Shown here: positions 43,740 to 53,549 of the stretch, piece after piece
Layout of the letters: each line of letters opens with the position of its first letter
Numbering within the stretch: position 1 is the first letter of the stretch
NCBI RefSeq assembly: GCF_022012295.1
Contig: NZ_JAKLTN010000001.1
Coordinates: 248,001-312,000 of the forward strand
Direction of reading: 5' to 3'
Length of the DNA stretch: 64,000 bases
DNA from: Dechloromonas hankyongensis
GTDB taxonomy: Bacteria; Pseudomonadota; Gammaproteobacteria; Burkholderiales; Rhodocyclaceae
Translations under genes and position numbers: made by a program
Notes under the pieces: model-generated
The model's database searches: none
Told to the model about the DNA's origin: nothing
The model's input: only the letters and a program-made list of their open reading frames with translations

Positions 43740-46097
43740 ATGCTGAAGTCCGTGCACCGAATTTTCCTTGCCGCCATTGTGCTGCTCGCCTTGCCGGCCC
43801 TCGCCCAGAGCGACCCGCCGAGCCGCGTCGGCCGCGTCTCCTACCTCGATGGCGAAGTCGGCTTCCGGGTCGATCGCCGCGAAGAAGGCGGGCCGGCGAC
43901 GCTGAACTGGCCGGTGAGCAGCGGCGCCGTGCTGGAAAGCGGCCGCCAGGGCCGCGCCGAGGTATGGATAGGCTCGACGGCCTACCGCCTGAGCGGCGAC
44001 AGCCAGGTCGAATTTCCGCTGATCGACGATAGACGGGTCGATGCCCGCCTGAATGGCGGCAGCCTGGCGGTCAGCGTGCTCGACCGCGACCAGGCCGACG
44101 ACGCGCTGGTGACGACGCCGGACGGCACGGTGCGTTTCCTGACTCCGGGCCGCTATCGCCTGAACGTCTATGCCGACCGCAGTGAACTGGTCGTCCAGGC
44201 AGGCCGCGCCACCTTCGACAACGGCCAGCGGGTCATCCCCGTGGCGGCCGGCCAGATGGCGGTATTGGGCAGCGACGGCAGCGAGCAGTTGGAGGGCGCT
44301 CCCCGCTACGATGCCTTCGACCAATGGGTGGCCAATCGCGAAAACGCCTCGCTGGCCGGCCCGGCCCGCCGCTACGTGTCGCCGTACATGACCGGCTACC
44401 AGGATCTCGACGCCTATGGCGACTGGCGCAATACCAGCGATTACGGCACGGTCTGGTATCCGCGCGGCCTGGCCAGTGACTGGGCACCCTACCGCTATGG
44501 CCGCTGGGCCTGGGTCGCGCCTTGGGGCTGGACCTGGATCGACCAGTCGCCATGGGGCTTCGCACCTTTCCACTACGGCCGCTGGGCGATGATAGGCGGG
44601 CGCTGGGGCTGGGTACCCGGCCGCCTCGTGCCGCGCCCGGTATATGCCCCCGCCCTGGTCGGCTGGGTCGGCAACCCCGGCTGGAGCGTCAGCTTCAGTT
44701 TTGGTTCATCCCCCGCCGTCGGCTGGTTCCCGCTCGCCCCGCGCGAGGTCTATGTACCGGCCTATCGCTACAGCCCGAATTACGTGCGCCAGATCAACGT
44801 CACCCAGGTCAATAACGTAACCATCATCGATCGCGCCGTGCGCAACACGACGCCGACCTACGCCTATCGCGCTCTGCCGCAGGCGGTGACGGTCGTGCCC
44901 GCCAACCATTTGCGTGAAGGCCGGCCGATTTCGCGCAGCGAACTGCGCCAGGCCGACCGCCGCAACCTGGATCGGGCGCCGCAGGCCCGGCAGGCCCCAA
45001 CCGCCCAGTGGCTGGCGCCGGCCGCGGCCGCGACACGACCGCATGAAGGCGACCGCGGAGCCAGCCGGCCGCCGCGCAGCGAATTCACCAGCCCGCGCCC
45101 GAACGACCGGGAACGCGGCCCGTCCCGCTTCGAGTCGCGCGACAACGATCGCCGGCCGCCGGTTGAGAACCGCGCCCGTCCGTCGGAAAACCAGCCGCTG
45201 CGCCAGGACATCCCGGCCATGGATAGCCGCCGCGGCCAGCCTGAAATGGGCCGCGACGCGATACCGGAATCGCGTCGGGACAACCGCCGTGGACCGGACG
45301 CAGCCCCGGAAACCCGCTCGGGCGTCCGGTCCGAGCCGGGCGCCGCGGCGGTCCGTCCGGAAGCAGGCCGCGAGATGAACAGGGAAACCAATCGCGATGC
45401 CAACCGGGATGCCAACGAATCGCGCCGCGAATTCTTCCGCCGCCATGGCGAGGGCGGGGATGGCCGCCCGGGTGCCGAGACGAACGCCCCCCGCCGCGAC
45501 GACCGGGCCCAGCCGCTCGTGGCGCCGCAGGAACGCGAGCCGCGCCGGGATATGCGCGATACGCGCGACACGCCGGCCCCGGTGCGTCGTGAAACGCCGC
45601 CCGACATGCGCCGCGAAGAGCGTCCGCAGCCGTCCTTCCAGGCGCCGGAACGCGAGCAACGCCGGGACATGCGCGATTTGCCGCGCAGCGAGCGCCAGCA
45701 GCCGGCACCGGCCGCCGCCCAAGTCATGCCGCAACGGGAAATGCAGCGTTTGCCGGAAGCCATGCCGGCCCCACCCCGGCGCGAAACGCCGCCCGAAATG
45801 CGCCGCGAGGAACGTCCGCGGCCTTCATTCCAGGTCCAGGAGCGCCGGGAAATGCCGCGTGAGATGCCTCGGGAAGTACCGCGTGAAATGCCGCGCATGG
45901 AAAGGCCGGTTCAACAGGCCGCGCCGGTGGCGCCGCCCCCGCAGCGCGAGATGCCACGCCCGGCACCGGAAGTGCGCATGCCCGCCCCGCAACCGGCCCC
46001 CCCGCCGCCGCAGGCCGAACCGCCGCGCCAGCAGCCGGCCCCGCAAGGGGGTAACGAGCAGCATCGCCATCGCGACGAGGAGCGCGGCCCTCGCTGA
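43740..46097 (+). CDS. Secreted FecR-like/DUF6600 protein with long disordered Arg/Pro/Glu tail
   Basis: 785 residues from the ATG at 43740. Signal peptide (HRIFLAAIVLLALPALAQ). Residues 28-190 are FecR-like beta-rich sequence (GRVSYLDGEVGFRV, GRQGRAEVWIGSTAYRL). Residues about 215-300 carry the Trp/Tyr/Gly-rich repeats of DUF6600 (APYRYGRWAWVAPWGW, APFHYGRWAMIGGRWGW). From about residue 385 to the end the protein is low-complexity, with imperfect repeats of RRETPPDMRREERP type. The function is unknown; a periplasmic or surface scaffold is possible. Ends at a terminator. Confidence 0.82.
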   Translation: MLKSVHRIFLAAIVLLALPALAQSDPPSRVGRVSYLDGEVGFRVDRREEGGPATLNWPVSSGAVLESGRQGRAEVWIGSTAYRLSGDSQVEFPLIDDRRVDARLNGGSLAVSVLDRDQADDALVTTPDGTVRFLTPGRYRLNVYADRSELVVQAGRATFDNGQRVIPVAAGQMAVLGSDGSEQLEGAPRYDAFDQWVANRENASLAGPARRYVSPYMTGYQDLDAYGDWRNTSDYGTVWYPRGLASDWAPYRYGRWAWVAPWGWTWIDQSPWGFAPFHYGRWAMIGGRWGWVPGRLVPRPVYAPALVGWVGNPGWSVSFSFGSSPAVGWFPLAPREVYVPAYRYSPNYVRQINVTQVNNVTIIDRAVRNTTPTYAYRALPQAVTVVPANHLREGRPISRSELRQADRRNLDRAPQARQAPTAQWLAPAAAATRPHEGDRGASRPPRSEFTSPRPNDRERGPSRFESRDNDRRPPVENRARPSENQPLRQDIPAMDSRRGQPEMGRDAIPESRRDNRRGPDAAPETRSGVRSEPGAAAVRPEAGREMNRETNRDANRDANESRREFFRRHGEGGDGRPGAETNAPRRDDRAQPLVAPQEREPRRDMRDTRDTPAPVRRETPPDMRREERPQPSFQAPEREQRRDMRDLPRSERQQPAPAAAQVMPQREMQRLPEAMPAPPRRETPPEMRREERPRPSFQVQERREMPREMPREVPREMPRMERPVQQAAPVAPPPQREMPRPAPEVRMPAPQPAPPPPQAEPPRQQPAPQGGNEQHRHRDEERGPR

Positions 46098-46118
46098 AAT
46101 TCGCTACCCTGAATGACG

Positions 46119-46143
46119 AAAGGCCCGCTGAGCGGGCCTTTTC
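46119..46143 (+). terminator. Rho-independent terminator
   Basis: AAAGGCCCGC/GCGGGCCTTT with a three-base loop followed by TTCCTTTCC, 21 bases after the stop of the DUF6600 gene. It also faces the convergent livF gene. Confidence 0.85.
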
Positions 46144-46161
46144 CTTTCCTACGCCCCGCCT

Positions 46162-46917
46162 TCAGTGCTTCTGGCCGAGGCCGAGGTAGGCTTCGATGAC
46201 GCGCGGGTCAGCCGCCAGTTCGTTGCTCGGCCCGGCCAGCTTGACCTCGCCAGTTTCCAGCACGTAGCCGTAGTCGGACACCTGCAGCGCGGCACGGGCA
46301 TTCTGCTCGACGAGCAGGATGGCGACACCGGTTTCCTTGAGCGCCGAAATGGTGCGGAAGATTTCCTTGATGATCAGCGGGGCCAGGCCGAGGCTGGGTT
46401 CGTCGAGCATCAGCAGCTTGGGCTTGGCCATCAGGGCGCGGCCCATGGCCAGCATCTGGCGTTCGCCGCCGGACAGGGTTCCGGCCAACTGGGCGCGGCG
46501 CTCCTCGAGGCGCGGGAACAGCTCGAAGACCTCGTCCATGGTTTCCATCTCGTCGCGGTGGCCGGTACGGTAGCGGTCGAAGGCGCCGAGCAGCAGGTTG
46601 TCCTCGACGCTCATTTCGGCGAACAACTCGCGCTTTTCCGGGACCAGGGTCATGCCGTGGCGCACCAGATGTTCGACCGAACGCTCGTGGCGTTGCGCCT
46701 GCCCCATGTACACGATGTCGCCGTCCGACGGCAGCAAGCCCATCAGGGCGGAGAGCAGCGTCGTCTTGCCGGCACCGTTGGGGCCGATGACGGTGACGAT
46801 CTCGCCGCGGCGGATGGTCAGGCTGACCTCGTGCAGGGCCTCGACCTTGCCGTAGGCGACGCGCAGGTTCTTGACGTCGAGGATGACCTCGTTGTCGTGC
46901 AGGTGGGTCATGCTCAT
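46162..46917 (-). CDS. livF: Branched-chain amino acid-type ABC transporter ATPase LivF
   Basis: 251 residues. Walker A GPNGAGKTTL near residue 42, signature LSGGERQMLAMGRAL, Walker B LLMLDEPSLGLAPL and the LivF-type C-terminus (DPRVIEAYLGLG). It is the second ATPase partner of the Liv system. The start overlaps the stop of the fused LivHMG gene by one base. Confidence 0.92.
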   Translation of the reverse strand: MSMTHLHDNEVILDVKNLRVAYGKVEALHEVSLTIRRGEIVTVIGPNGAGKTTLLSALMGLLPSDGDIVYMGQAQRHERSVEHLVRHGMTLVPEKRELFAEMSVEDNLLLGAFDRYRTGHRDEMETMDEVFELFPRLEERRAQLAGTLSGGERQMLAMGRALMAKPKLLMLDEPSLGLAPLIIKEIFRTISALKETGVAILLVEQNARAALQVSDYGYVLETGEVKLAGPSNELAADPRVIEAYLGLGQKH

Positions 46918-49772
46918 TATTCGACTCCCCCGAGGTAGGCTTCGAGCACCTTCGGGTCTTTTTGCACCTCTTCGGGCAGGCCTTCGGCGATCTTCTCGCC
47001 GAATTCCATGACCACCACGCGGTCGGCCAGTCCCATGACGAAATCCATGTCGTGCTCGACAAGCAGGATACCCATGCCCTCGGCGCGCAGTTTGCGCAGC
47101 AGTTCGGCCAGCGCCTGCTTTTCGCGGTAGCGTAGGCCGGCGGCCGGTTCGTCGAGGAGCAGCAGGCAGGGATCGGAAGCCAGGGCGCGGGCGATTTCGA
47201 CGATGCGCTGCTGGCCCAGCGCCAGGCTGCCGGCCGGGTCGAACATGTGCTCGGCGAGGCCGACCCGTTCGATCTGGCGCGCCGCCTCGGCAAGCAGGCG
47301 GTTCTCCTCGGCGCGGTCGAGGCGCAGGGCGGCCGACAGCACCCCCTTGCCACCGCGCAGATGGGCACCGATGGCGACGTTTTCGAGCACGCTCATGTTG
47401 CCGAGCAGGCGGACGTGCTGGAAGGTCCGGCTCATGCCGCGCTTGGCGATGTCGCGCGCTGCTAGATCAGCCGTCGATGCGCCGAGGAAGGCGATCTTGC
47501 CCTCGGTGGCCGGATTGACCGCCGAAATGCAGTTGAACATGGTGCTCTTGCCGGCGCCGTTCGGGCCGATCAACGCCATTACCTCGCCCGCCTTCACGCT
47601 CAGCGACATGTTGTTGTTGGCGACCAGGCCGCCGAAGCGCTTGGTCACTTCGCTGGCGTCGAGCAGCACGCTGCCGGCGGCGACCGGCTGGCGTCTGGGC
47701 AGCGGCTCGCCCTGCGGCACGTCGCGGGCGACGGCACGCGCCGGCAGCAGGCGCAGGATGACCGGCCACAGCCCGGCCCGCGCCTTCTGCAGGATCAGCA
47801 CCATGGCGATGCCGAACACGATGATCTCGAAATTGCCGCTCTGGCCGAGCAGTTGCGGCAGCCAATCCTGCAGCCACTGCTTCAGGATGGTGATCACGCC
47901 GGCGCCGAGCACGGCGCCCCAGACGTGGCCGATGCCGCCGACGACGGCCATGAACAGGTATTCGATGCCCTGGCCCAGGGCGAAGGGCGTCGGGTTCACG
48001 AAGCGCTGCAGATGGGCGTACAGCCAGCCGGAAACGCTGGCCAGCAGTGCGGCGATCAGGAAGATGACGATCTTCTCGCGGGCCGTATTGACGCCCATCG
48101 CCTCGGCCATCACCGTGCCGCCCTTGAGCGCCCGGATGGCGCGGCCGACGCGGGAATCGAGCAGGTTGCTGATGCTGACGATGGCGAGCAGGACGACCAG
48201 CCAGATCAGATAGAAGAACTCGCGGCCCGACTTCAGTTCCCAGCCGGCCAGCGACACGGCCGGAATGCCGGTGATGCCGGTGTGGCCGCCGAGGAATTCG
48301 ACGTTGCCGAACAGGAAGTACAGGCTGATGCCCCAGGCGATGGTGCCCAGCGGCAGGTAGTGGCCGCCCATGCGCAGCGTAATGAAGCCGAGCGACAGCG
48401 CGACGGCAGCGGTCAGCGCCAGGCCGATGAACAGGGTCAGCCACGGCGAAACGCCGTGCACGGTGGTCAGCCAGGCCGTGGTGTAGGCGCCGAGGCCGAC
48501 GAAGGCCGCCTGGCCGAAGGAAGTCAGGCCGCCGACGCCGGTGAGCAGCACGAGGCCGACGGCGACGATGGCGTAGAGGCCGATGTAGTTGAGCAGGGTA
48601 ACCGAGAATTCCGGCAGCACTTGCGGCGCGACGGCCAATACGGCGACAAAGCCGAGCAGCGGCAGGTGGCGGCGCAGCAAGCTGCGCGGGGCCGATTTAC
48701 CTGGCGCGTTGCTGACAGCGATGTCATCGCCCTTTTCTTCCTCTTCCTCGATGTGGTGCGTAGTCAGCGAGCGCCAGAGCAGGACCGGGATGATCAGCGT
48801 GAAGACGATAACTTCCTTGAAGGCGCTGGCGTGAAAGGACGAGAAGGATTCGAGCAGGCCGACCAGCACTGCGCCCAGCGCGGCGATCGGGTACGAGGCG
48901 AGGCCGCCGATGATGGCGCCGACGAAGCCCTTGAGGCCGATCAGGAAGCCGGAGTCGTAGTAGATAGTGGTGATCGGCGCGATCAGGATGCCGGAGAAGG
49001 CGCCGATGGCGGCGGCCAGCGTGAAGCACAGTTGCCCGGCGAGCACCGGCGGAATGCCCATCAGGCGGGCGCCGGTGCGGTTCATGGCGGTGGCGCGCAG
49101 GGCCTTGCCGTAAATGGTGCGCTCAAAGAAGAAATAGAGGCCGATGATGAGCAGGGCCGAGGCGACGACGACGAGGATGGTCTGCCCCTGCAGCGGCGCG
49201 CCGGCCAGTTCGAAGCTGAGGTCGGTGAAGGCCGGTGTGCGCCAACCCTCGGCGCCGAAGAAGAGCAGGCCGAGGCCGATCAGGGCGAGGTGTACGGCGA
49301 CCGAGACGATGAGCAGGACGAGCACCGAGGCGCTGGCCAGCGGCTGGAAGGCAACGCGGTAGATCATCGGGCCGAGGGGCACGACGAGCAGCATGGCGAG
49401 GACGACCTGCGCCCACAGCGGCATCTGGTTGGGCGGCATGGCGAACAGGCCGGCGGCGGCGAGCAGCGGCACACCGACATTGACGATGAGCAGGGTCGGC
49501 AGCTTGGCGTAGCGGCCGTCGCGCACCAGCTTGTAGCCGTCGAGCAGGGCGACCGCCGTGCCGAGGCCGAGCAGCAGCCACACCGTGCCGGGCACCTGGC
49601 CGGCCTGCAGCGCAGCCAGGGTCAGCGCACCGAAGGCGACGAACTCGCCCTGCGGGATGAAGATGACGCGGGTGACGGCGAAGACGAGGACCAGCGCGAG
49701 GGCGAGCAGGGCATAGATGGCACCGTTGGTGATGCCGTCCTGGCCGAGGAGAAGGAGAATCTGGAGGTCCAT
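46917..49772 (-). CDS. LivH-LivM-LivG triple fusion of a branched-chain amino acid-type ABC transporter
   Basis: 951 residues. Residues 1-335 are LivH ([20 protein letters not shown], then [26 protein letters not shown]). An acidic linker ([12 protein letters not shown]) leads to LivM, residues about 370-660 ([54 protein letters not shown]). LivG ATPase is residues about 705-951: Walker [12 protein letters not shown], signature [15 protein letters not shown] and Walker [12 protein letters not shown]. All three are normally separate or LivM-LivG fused proteins; no frame break is seen. Imports amino acids or amides with LivF and the two binding proteins upstream. Confidence 0.9.
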   Translation of the reverse strand: MDLQILLLLGQDGITNGAIYALLALALVLVFAVTRVIFIPQGEFVAFGALTLAALQAGQVPGTVWLLLGLGTAVALLDGYKLVRDGRYAKLPTLLIVNVGVPLLAAAGLFAMPPNQMPLWAQVVLAMLLVVPLGPMIYRVAFQPLASASVLVLLIVSVAVHLALIGLGLLFFGAEGWRTPAFTDLSFELAGAPLQGQTILVVVASALLIIGLYFFFERTIYGKALRATAMNRTGARLMGIPPVLAGQLCFTLAAAIGAFSGILIAPITTIYYDSGFLIGLKGFVGAIIGGLASYPIAALGAVLVGLLESFSSFHASAFKEVIVFTLIIPVLLWRSLTTHHIEEEEEKGDDIAVSNAPGKSAPRSLLRRHLPLLGFVAVLAVAPQVLPEFSVTLLNYIGLYAIVAVGLVLLTGVGGLTSFGQAAFVGLGAYTTAWLTTVHGVSPWLTLFIGLALTAAVALSLGFITLRMGGHYLPLGTIAWGISLYFLFGNVEFLGGHTGITGIPAVSLAGWELKSGREFFYLIWLVVLLAIVSISNLLDSRVGRAIRALKGGTVMAEAMGVNTAREKIVIFLIAALLASVSGWLYAHLQRFVNPTPFALGQGIEYLFMAVVGGIGHVWGAVLGAGVITILKQWLQDWLPQLLGQSGNFEIIVFGIAMVLILQKARAGLWPVILRLLPARAVARDVPQGEPLPRRQPVAAGSVLLDASEVTKRFGGLVANNNMSLSVKAGEVMALIGPNGAGKSTMFNCISAVNPATEGKIAFLGASTADLAARDIAKRGMSRTFQHVRLLGNMSVLENVAIGAHLRGGKGVLSAALRLDRAEENRLLAEAARQIERVGLAEHMFDPAGSLALGQQRIVEIARALASDPCLLLLDEPAAGLRYREKQALAELLRKLRAEGMGILLVEHDMDFVMGLADRVVVMEFGEKIAEGLPEEVQKDPKVLEAYLGGVE

Positions 49773-49802
49773 GTGACCTTGAAAACCCGAAAGATTAAAA
49801 AG

Positions 49803-49864
49803 TCACTCCCGCGTAGGCGGGAGTCCAGGTCGGTGTATCTGGATGCCCGCCTACGCGGGAGTGA
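49803..49864. repeat. Intergenic inverted repeat (REP-like hairpin)
   Basis: Two 26-base arms (49803-49828 and 49839-49864), complementary at 24 of 26 positions around a ten-base loop. Each arm contains CTCCCGCGTAGGCGGG. Such repeats are scattered in many betaproteobacterial genomes. Here it separates a binding protein gene from the Liv permease gene and could stabilise or attenuate the transcript between them. Confidence 0.8.
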
Positions 49865-49879
49865 CGGGATATTGGCGAC

Positions 49880-51019
49880 TTACTTGAGCAGCTTCCAAGC
49901 ACCGTTCTCAATCGTGACCATCACGCGTGCGCGCTGGTCGAAACCCTGGTGGTCGTTTGCCGACAGGTTGAAGATGCCGTGGGCGCCGGCGACGTTCTTG
50001 GTGCCTTCCAGCGCGTCGCGCAGGGCGCGGCGGAATTCGACGGTGCCCGGCTTGGCCTTCTTCAGCGCCGCCGGGATGGCGTTCTGCAGCAGCACGCCGG
50101 CGTCCCAGGCGTGACCGCCGAAGGAGCTGACGCTGCCCTTGCCGTGGGCGGCTTCGTACTTGGTGACGTATTCGAGGGCCGACTTGCGCACCGGGTTGTC
50201 GGCCGGCAACTGGGCGGCGACGACCATCGGGCCGACCGGCAGGAAGGCGCCTTCGACATCCTTGCCGCCGACGCGCAGGAAGTCGTTGTTGGCGACGCCG
50301 TGCGTCTGGTAGATCAGGCCCTTGTAGCCCTTTTCCTTGAGCACCTTCTGCGGCAGGGCGGCCGGCGTGCCGGCGCCGCCGACCAGCACGGCATCCGGCC
50401 TGGCGGCCATGATCTTGAGAATCTGGCCGGTCACCGAGGTGTCGTTGCGCTGGTAGCGCTCGCTGGCGACGATCTTCAGCTTGCGGGCCTCGGCGATCTT
50501 GGCGAATTCCTTGTACCAGCCTTCGCCATAGGCGTCGGCGAAGCCGATGAAGGCGACGCTCTGCACGTTCTTGTCGGTCATGTGCTGGACCAGCGCGGTG
50601 GCCATGTGGGCGTCGTTCTGGGCGGTCTTGAACACCCACTGGCGCTTGGCGTCCATCGGCTCGACGACGATGGCCGAACCGGCCATCGAGATCAGCGGCG
50701 TCTCGTTCTCGACGGCGACGTCCATCATGGCCAGCGAGCTCGGGGTGGTCGACGAGCCGACGACGACATCGACCTTGTTCTCGCTGATCAGCTTCTTGAT
50801 GTTCTTGGTCGCCGCGGTCGGGTCGGTGGCGTCGTCGAGAATGATGTAATTGACCTTCTGACCGGCGATGGTGGTCGGCAGCAGGGCGAAGGTGTTCTTT
50901 TCCGGAATGCCGAGCGAGGCGGCCGGGCCGGTCGCGGCGACGGAAACCCCGACGTTGACGTCGGCCAGCACGGCGGTGGACAAGGTGGCCAGAACGGCAA
51001 GGGTCAGTTTCTTGATCAT
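49880..51019 (-). CDS. Liv-type ABC transporter solute-binding protein 1
   Basis: 379 residues from the ATG at 51019. Signal peptide (KKLTLAVLATLSTAVLA), then type I periplasmic binding fold: VNVGVSVAATGPAASLGIPEKN, LDDATDPTAATKNIKKLI, VGSSTTPSSLAM and FADAYGEGWYKEFAKIA. Close paralogue of the protein at 51101-52240 with the same length. Both probably feed the LivHMG-LivF transporter. The substrate is not readable. Confidence 0.9.
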   Translation of the reverse strand: MIKKLTLAVLATLSTAVLADVNVGVSVAATGPAASLGIPEKNTFALLPTTIAGQKVNYIILDDATDPTAATKNIKKLISENKVDVVVGSSTTPSSLAMMDVAVENETPLISMAGSAIVVEPMDAKRQWVFKTAQNDAHMATALVQHMTDKNVQSVAFIGFADAYGEGWYKEFAKIAEARKLKIVASERYQRNDTSVTGQILKIMAARPDAVLVGGAGTPAALPQKVLKEKGYKGLIYQTHGVANNDFLRVGGKDVEGAFLPVGPMVVAAQLPADNPVRKSALEYVTKYEAAHGKGSVSSFGGHAWDAGVLLQNAIPAALKKAKPGTVEFRRALRDALEGTKNVAGAHGIFNLSANDHQGFDQRARVMVTIENGAWKLLK

Positions 51020-51062
51020 GAACGTATCCCGGAAAAGGAAAAAAGCGAGTTTACCATGCGGG

Positions 51063-51086
51063 GTCCGGCCCTTTCCTGGGCCGGAC
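51063..51086 (-). other. Hairpin between the two binding-protein genes
   Basis: Perfect nine-base stem GTCCGGCCC/GGGCCGGAC around TTTCCT. There is no adjacent T run on the minus strand, so it is more likely an RNA-stability or partial attenuation element than a strong terminator. It could set different amounts of the two paralogous proteins. Confidence 0.45.
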
Positions 51087-51100
51087 ATGTCGGTTAACCC

Positions 51101-52240
51101 TTACTTGGCCAGCTTCCAGCCGCCGTCCTTGATGGTGACCATGACGCGGGCGCGCTGGTCGAGGCCGAGGTGGTCGTTGGCGCTCATGTTAAAAACGCCG
51201 TGTGAACCGGGAACGTTCTTGGTCGCTTCCAGCGCATCGCGCAGGGCGGCACGGAATTCCTTGCTGCCCGGCTGCGCCTTCTTCAAGGCCAGCGGCGCGG
51301 CATTGGCAAGCAGGATGCCGGCGTCCCAGGCGTAGCCGCCGAAGGCATTGACGCTGCCCTTGCCATGCACGGCCTCGTACTTGCCGACGTAGTCCGCGGC
51401 CGATTTCTTGACCGGGTTGTCGGCCGGCAGCTGGCCGGCGACCAGCACCGGGCCGCTGGGCAGCACGGTGTCCTCGCAATCCTTGCCGCAGACGCGCAGG
51501 AAGTCGTTGTTGGCAACGCCGTGCGTCTGGTAGATGATGCCCTTGTAGCCCTTTTCCTTGAGCGACTTCTGCGGCAGGGCGGCCGGCGTGCCGGCGCCGC
51601 CAATCAGCACGGCGTCCGGCTTGGCGGCGAGCACCTTGAGCACCTGGCCGGTGACCGAGGTGTCGGCGCGATTGAAGCGTTCGTTGGCGACGACCTTGAC
51701 CTTGCGCACCTCGGCCAGCTTGGAGAACTCGTTCCACCAGCCTTCGCCGTAGGCGTCCGAGAAGCCGATGTAGGCCACGGTCTTCACGTTGTTGTTGGTC
51801 ATGTGCTCGACGATGGCGGTGGACATCTGGGCGTCGTTCTGCGGCGTCTTGAACACCCACTTGCGCTTGGCATCCATCGGCTCGACGATGCGCGCCGAGG
51901 CGGCCATGGCGATCATCGGCGTCTCGGCCTCGGCGGCGACATCGACCATGGCCAGCGAGTTGGGCGTCGTGGTCGAGCCGATGATCAGGTCGACGTTGCT
52001 TTCGCTGATCAGCTTCTTGGCGTTCTTGACGGCGGTGGTCGTGTCCGAGGCGTCATCGAGCACGATGTAATTGACCTTCTGGCCGGCGATGGTCTTCGGC
52101 AGCAGGTCGATGGTGTTCTTTTCCGGAATGCCGAGCGAGGCGGCCGGGCCGGTAGCCGACAGCGTGACGCCGACATTGATGTCCGCCATGGCCGTGGCTG
52201 CGAGTGTTGCCAGCAGCGAAGCAAGCACGGTTCTTTTCAT
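51101..52240 (-). CDS. Liv-type ABC transporter solute-binding protein 2
   Basis: 379 residues from the ATG at 52240, with GGGGAGA seven bases upstream. Signal peptide (RTVLASLLATLAATAMA), then INVGVTLSATGPAASLGIPEKN, LDDASDTTTAVKNAKKLI and FSDAYGEGWWNEF. Tandem paralogue of binding protein 1. It differs in the loop DFLRVCGKDCED, where two cysteines replace glycine and valine and could form a disulfide. First gene of the Liv operon. Confidence 0.9.
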   Translation of the reverse strand: MKRTVLASLLATLAATAMADINVGVTLSATGPAASLGIPEKNTIDLLPKTIAGQKVNYIVLDDASDTTTAVKNAKKLISESNVDLIIGSTTTPNSLAMVDVAAEAETPMIAMAASARIVEPMDAKRKWVFKTPQNDAQMSTAIVEHMTNNNVKTVAYIGFSDAYGEGWWNEFSKLAEVRKVKVVANERFNRADTSVTGQVLKVLAAKPDAVLIGGAGTPAALPQKSLKEKGYKGIIYQTHGVANNDFLRVCGKDCEDTVLPSGPVLVAGQLPADNPVKKSAADYVGKYEAVHGKGSVNAFGGYAWDAGILLANAAPLALKKAQPGSKEFRAALRDALEATKNVPGSHGVFNMSANDHLGLDQRARVMVTIKDGGWKLAK

Positions 52241-52368
52241 TGTTTTGTCTCCCCTGGATGAATCGATTATGCAAAGGTGAAAACCTAGGGGGAAACGCCC
52301 TTTCGCGCAAGCCAGCCGGTCAACCGGGCGTGATAAAGTCACTTTTTTTGCGCAAAACAGGGTTTGCC

Positions 52369-52962
52369 ATGTTCTCTGGAATCATCGCGGCGGTCGGCCG
52401 CATCACCCAACTCACCCCCCGCGAAGTCGGCTTCCGCCTGCATGTCGACGCCGGCAAGCTCGACCTGGCCGACGTGGCGCTCGGCGACTCGATCGCCCAC
52501 AACGGCGTCTGCCTGACCGTGGTGGCCAAGGAAGGCAACAGCTTCGCCGTCGACGTGTCGCCGGAAACCCTGTCGTGCACGGTCGGCCTCGATGCCCCCG
52601 GGCCGGTCAATCTGGAAAAGGCGCTGCGCCTGTCCGACGTGATCGGCGGCCACCTGGTGTCCGGCCATGTCGATGGCGTGGGCGAAGTGCTGCGCTTCGA
52701 CCCGGTCGGCGACAACCGCCTGCTCGAAATCCGCGCTCCGAAGGACATCGCCCGCTACATCGCGCGCAAGGGCTCGATTGTCGTCGATGGCACCAGCCTG
52801 ACCACCAATGCAGTCAATGGCACCGACTTCACCATCAACCTGATCCCGCACACGCTGGAAAACACCACGCTGCACCGCCTGCAGCCGGGCAGCAAGGTCA
52901 ATCTGGAAGTCGACCTGATCGCGCGCTACTGCGAGCGACTGCTAAGCGCCGAGCGCGAGTAA
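52369..52962 (+). CDS. ribE: Riboflavin synthase, alpha chain
   Basis: 197 residues. The N-terminal MFSGIIAAVGRI and the two internal homologous lumazine-binding repeats are visible: NGVCLTVV/VSPETLSCT in the first half and DGTSLTTNAV/INLIPHTLENTTL in the second, with GGHLVSGHVDGVG between. It dismutates 6,7-dimethyl-8-ribityllumazine to riboflavin. No FMN riboswitch is seen in the short upstream region. It is followed eight bases later by a lipoprotein gene. Confidence 0.93.
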   Translation: MFSGIIAAVGRITQLTPREVGFRLHVDAGKLDLADVALGDSIAHNGVCLTVVAKEGNSFAVDVSPETLSCTVGLDAPGPVNLEKALRLSDVIGGHLVSGHVDGVGEVLRFDPVGDNRLLEIRAPKDIARYIARKGSIVVDGTSLTTNAVNGTDFTINLIPHTLENTTLHRLQPGSKVNLEVDLIARYCERLLSAERE

Positions 52963-52970
52963 GCACTCAC

Positions 52971-53498
52971 ATGAAAGGCCGCGTCGCCGTCTGGCTACTG
53001 GCCGCCGGCCTGTTGGCCGGTTGCGCGGCCTATGACGCGGCTGGCCGGGTGCCGGTCGACGCCCGCCTGGCCGACGTCGAGCGCAGCATGGGCCTACCGG
53101 CCCTGCGCTGGCGTGAAGCCGACGGTGGCGAAACCCTGGTCTATCCCTTCGGCAGCATGGGCTACCACACCTTCTTCGTGCACGGTGACGCCGACGGCCG
53201 CTTTGTCTCCCGCGAAAACGTGCTGACCATGAAGCATTTCGCCCGTATCGCCGCCGGTATGACGCAGGACGAGGTCGTCCATACCATCGGCCCGCCGGAA
53301 CCGGCATGGACCGTCTATTTCAAGGCCCGCGACGAACTGGTCTGGGAATGGCGCTACTGCGACGACTGGAACGAACCGGCCCGCTTCAACGTGCTGTTCG
53401 ACGGCACGACGCTGCGCGTGCGCTCGACCCTGTCCGCCACCGAACGCCAGCGTTTCGCCTTCGGCATTGGCGATAGACGGAGCTGGTGCGGTCGCTGA
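52971..53498 (+). CDS. Small outer-membrane-type lipoprotein
   Basis: 175 residues from the ATG at 52971. A lipoprotein signal peptide ends in the lipobox LLAGC (cysteine at residue 19). The remainder contains a BamE/SmpA-like motif (KHFARIAAGMTQDEVVHTIGPPEP) followed by WTVYFKARDELVWEWRYCDDW, resembling the outer-membrane protein-assembly helper fold. Function inferred only; possibly BamE-like. It is read through from ribE and precedes the tmRNA gene. Confidence 0.78.
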   Translation: MKGRVAVWLLAAGLLAGCAAYDAAGRVPVDARLADVERSMGLPALRWREADGGETLVYPFGSMGYHTFFVHGDADGRFVSRENVLTMKHFARIAAGMTQDEVVHTIGPPEPAWTVYFKARDELVWEWRYCDDWNEPARFNVLFDGTTLRVRSTLSATERQRFAFGIGDRRSWCGR

Positions 53499-53549
53499 AA
53501 TCTATCCTGCCCGGCTTGAAAATCCCCCACCCCGCCCCCATAATTGAAA

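Noticed and set aside
49803-49864. CRISPR-like repeat
   Set aside because: Only one inverted pair with no spacer series. It is a single hairpin.
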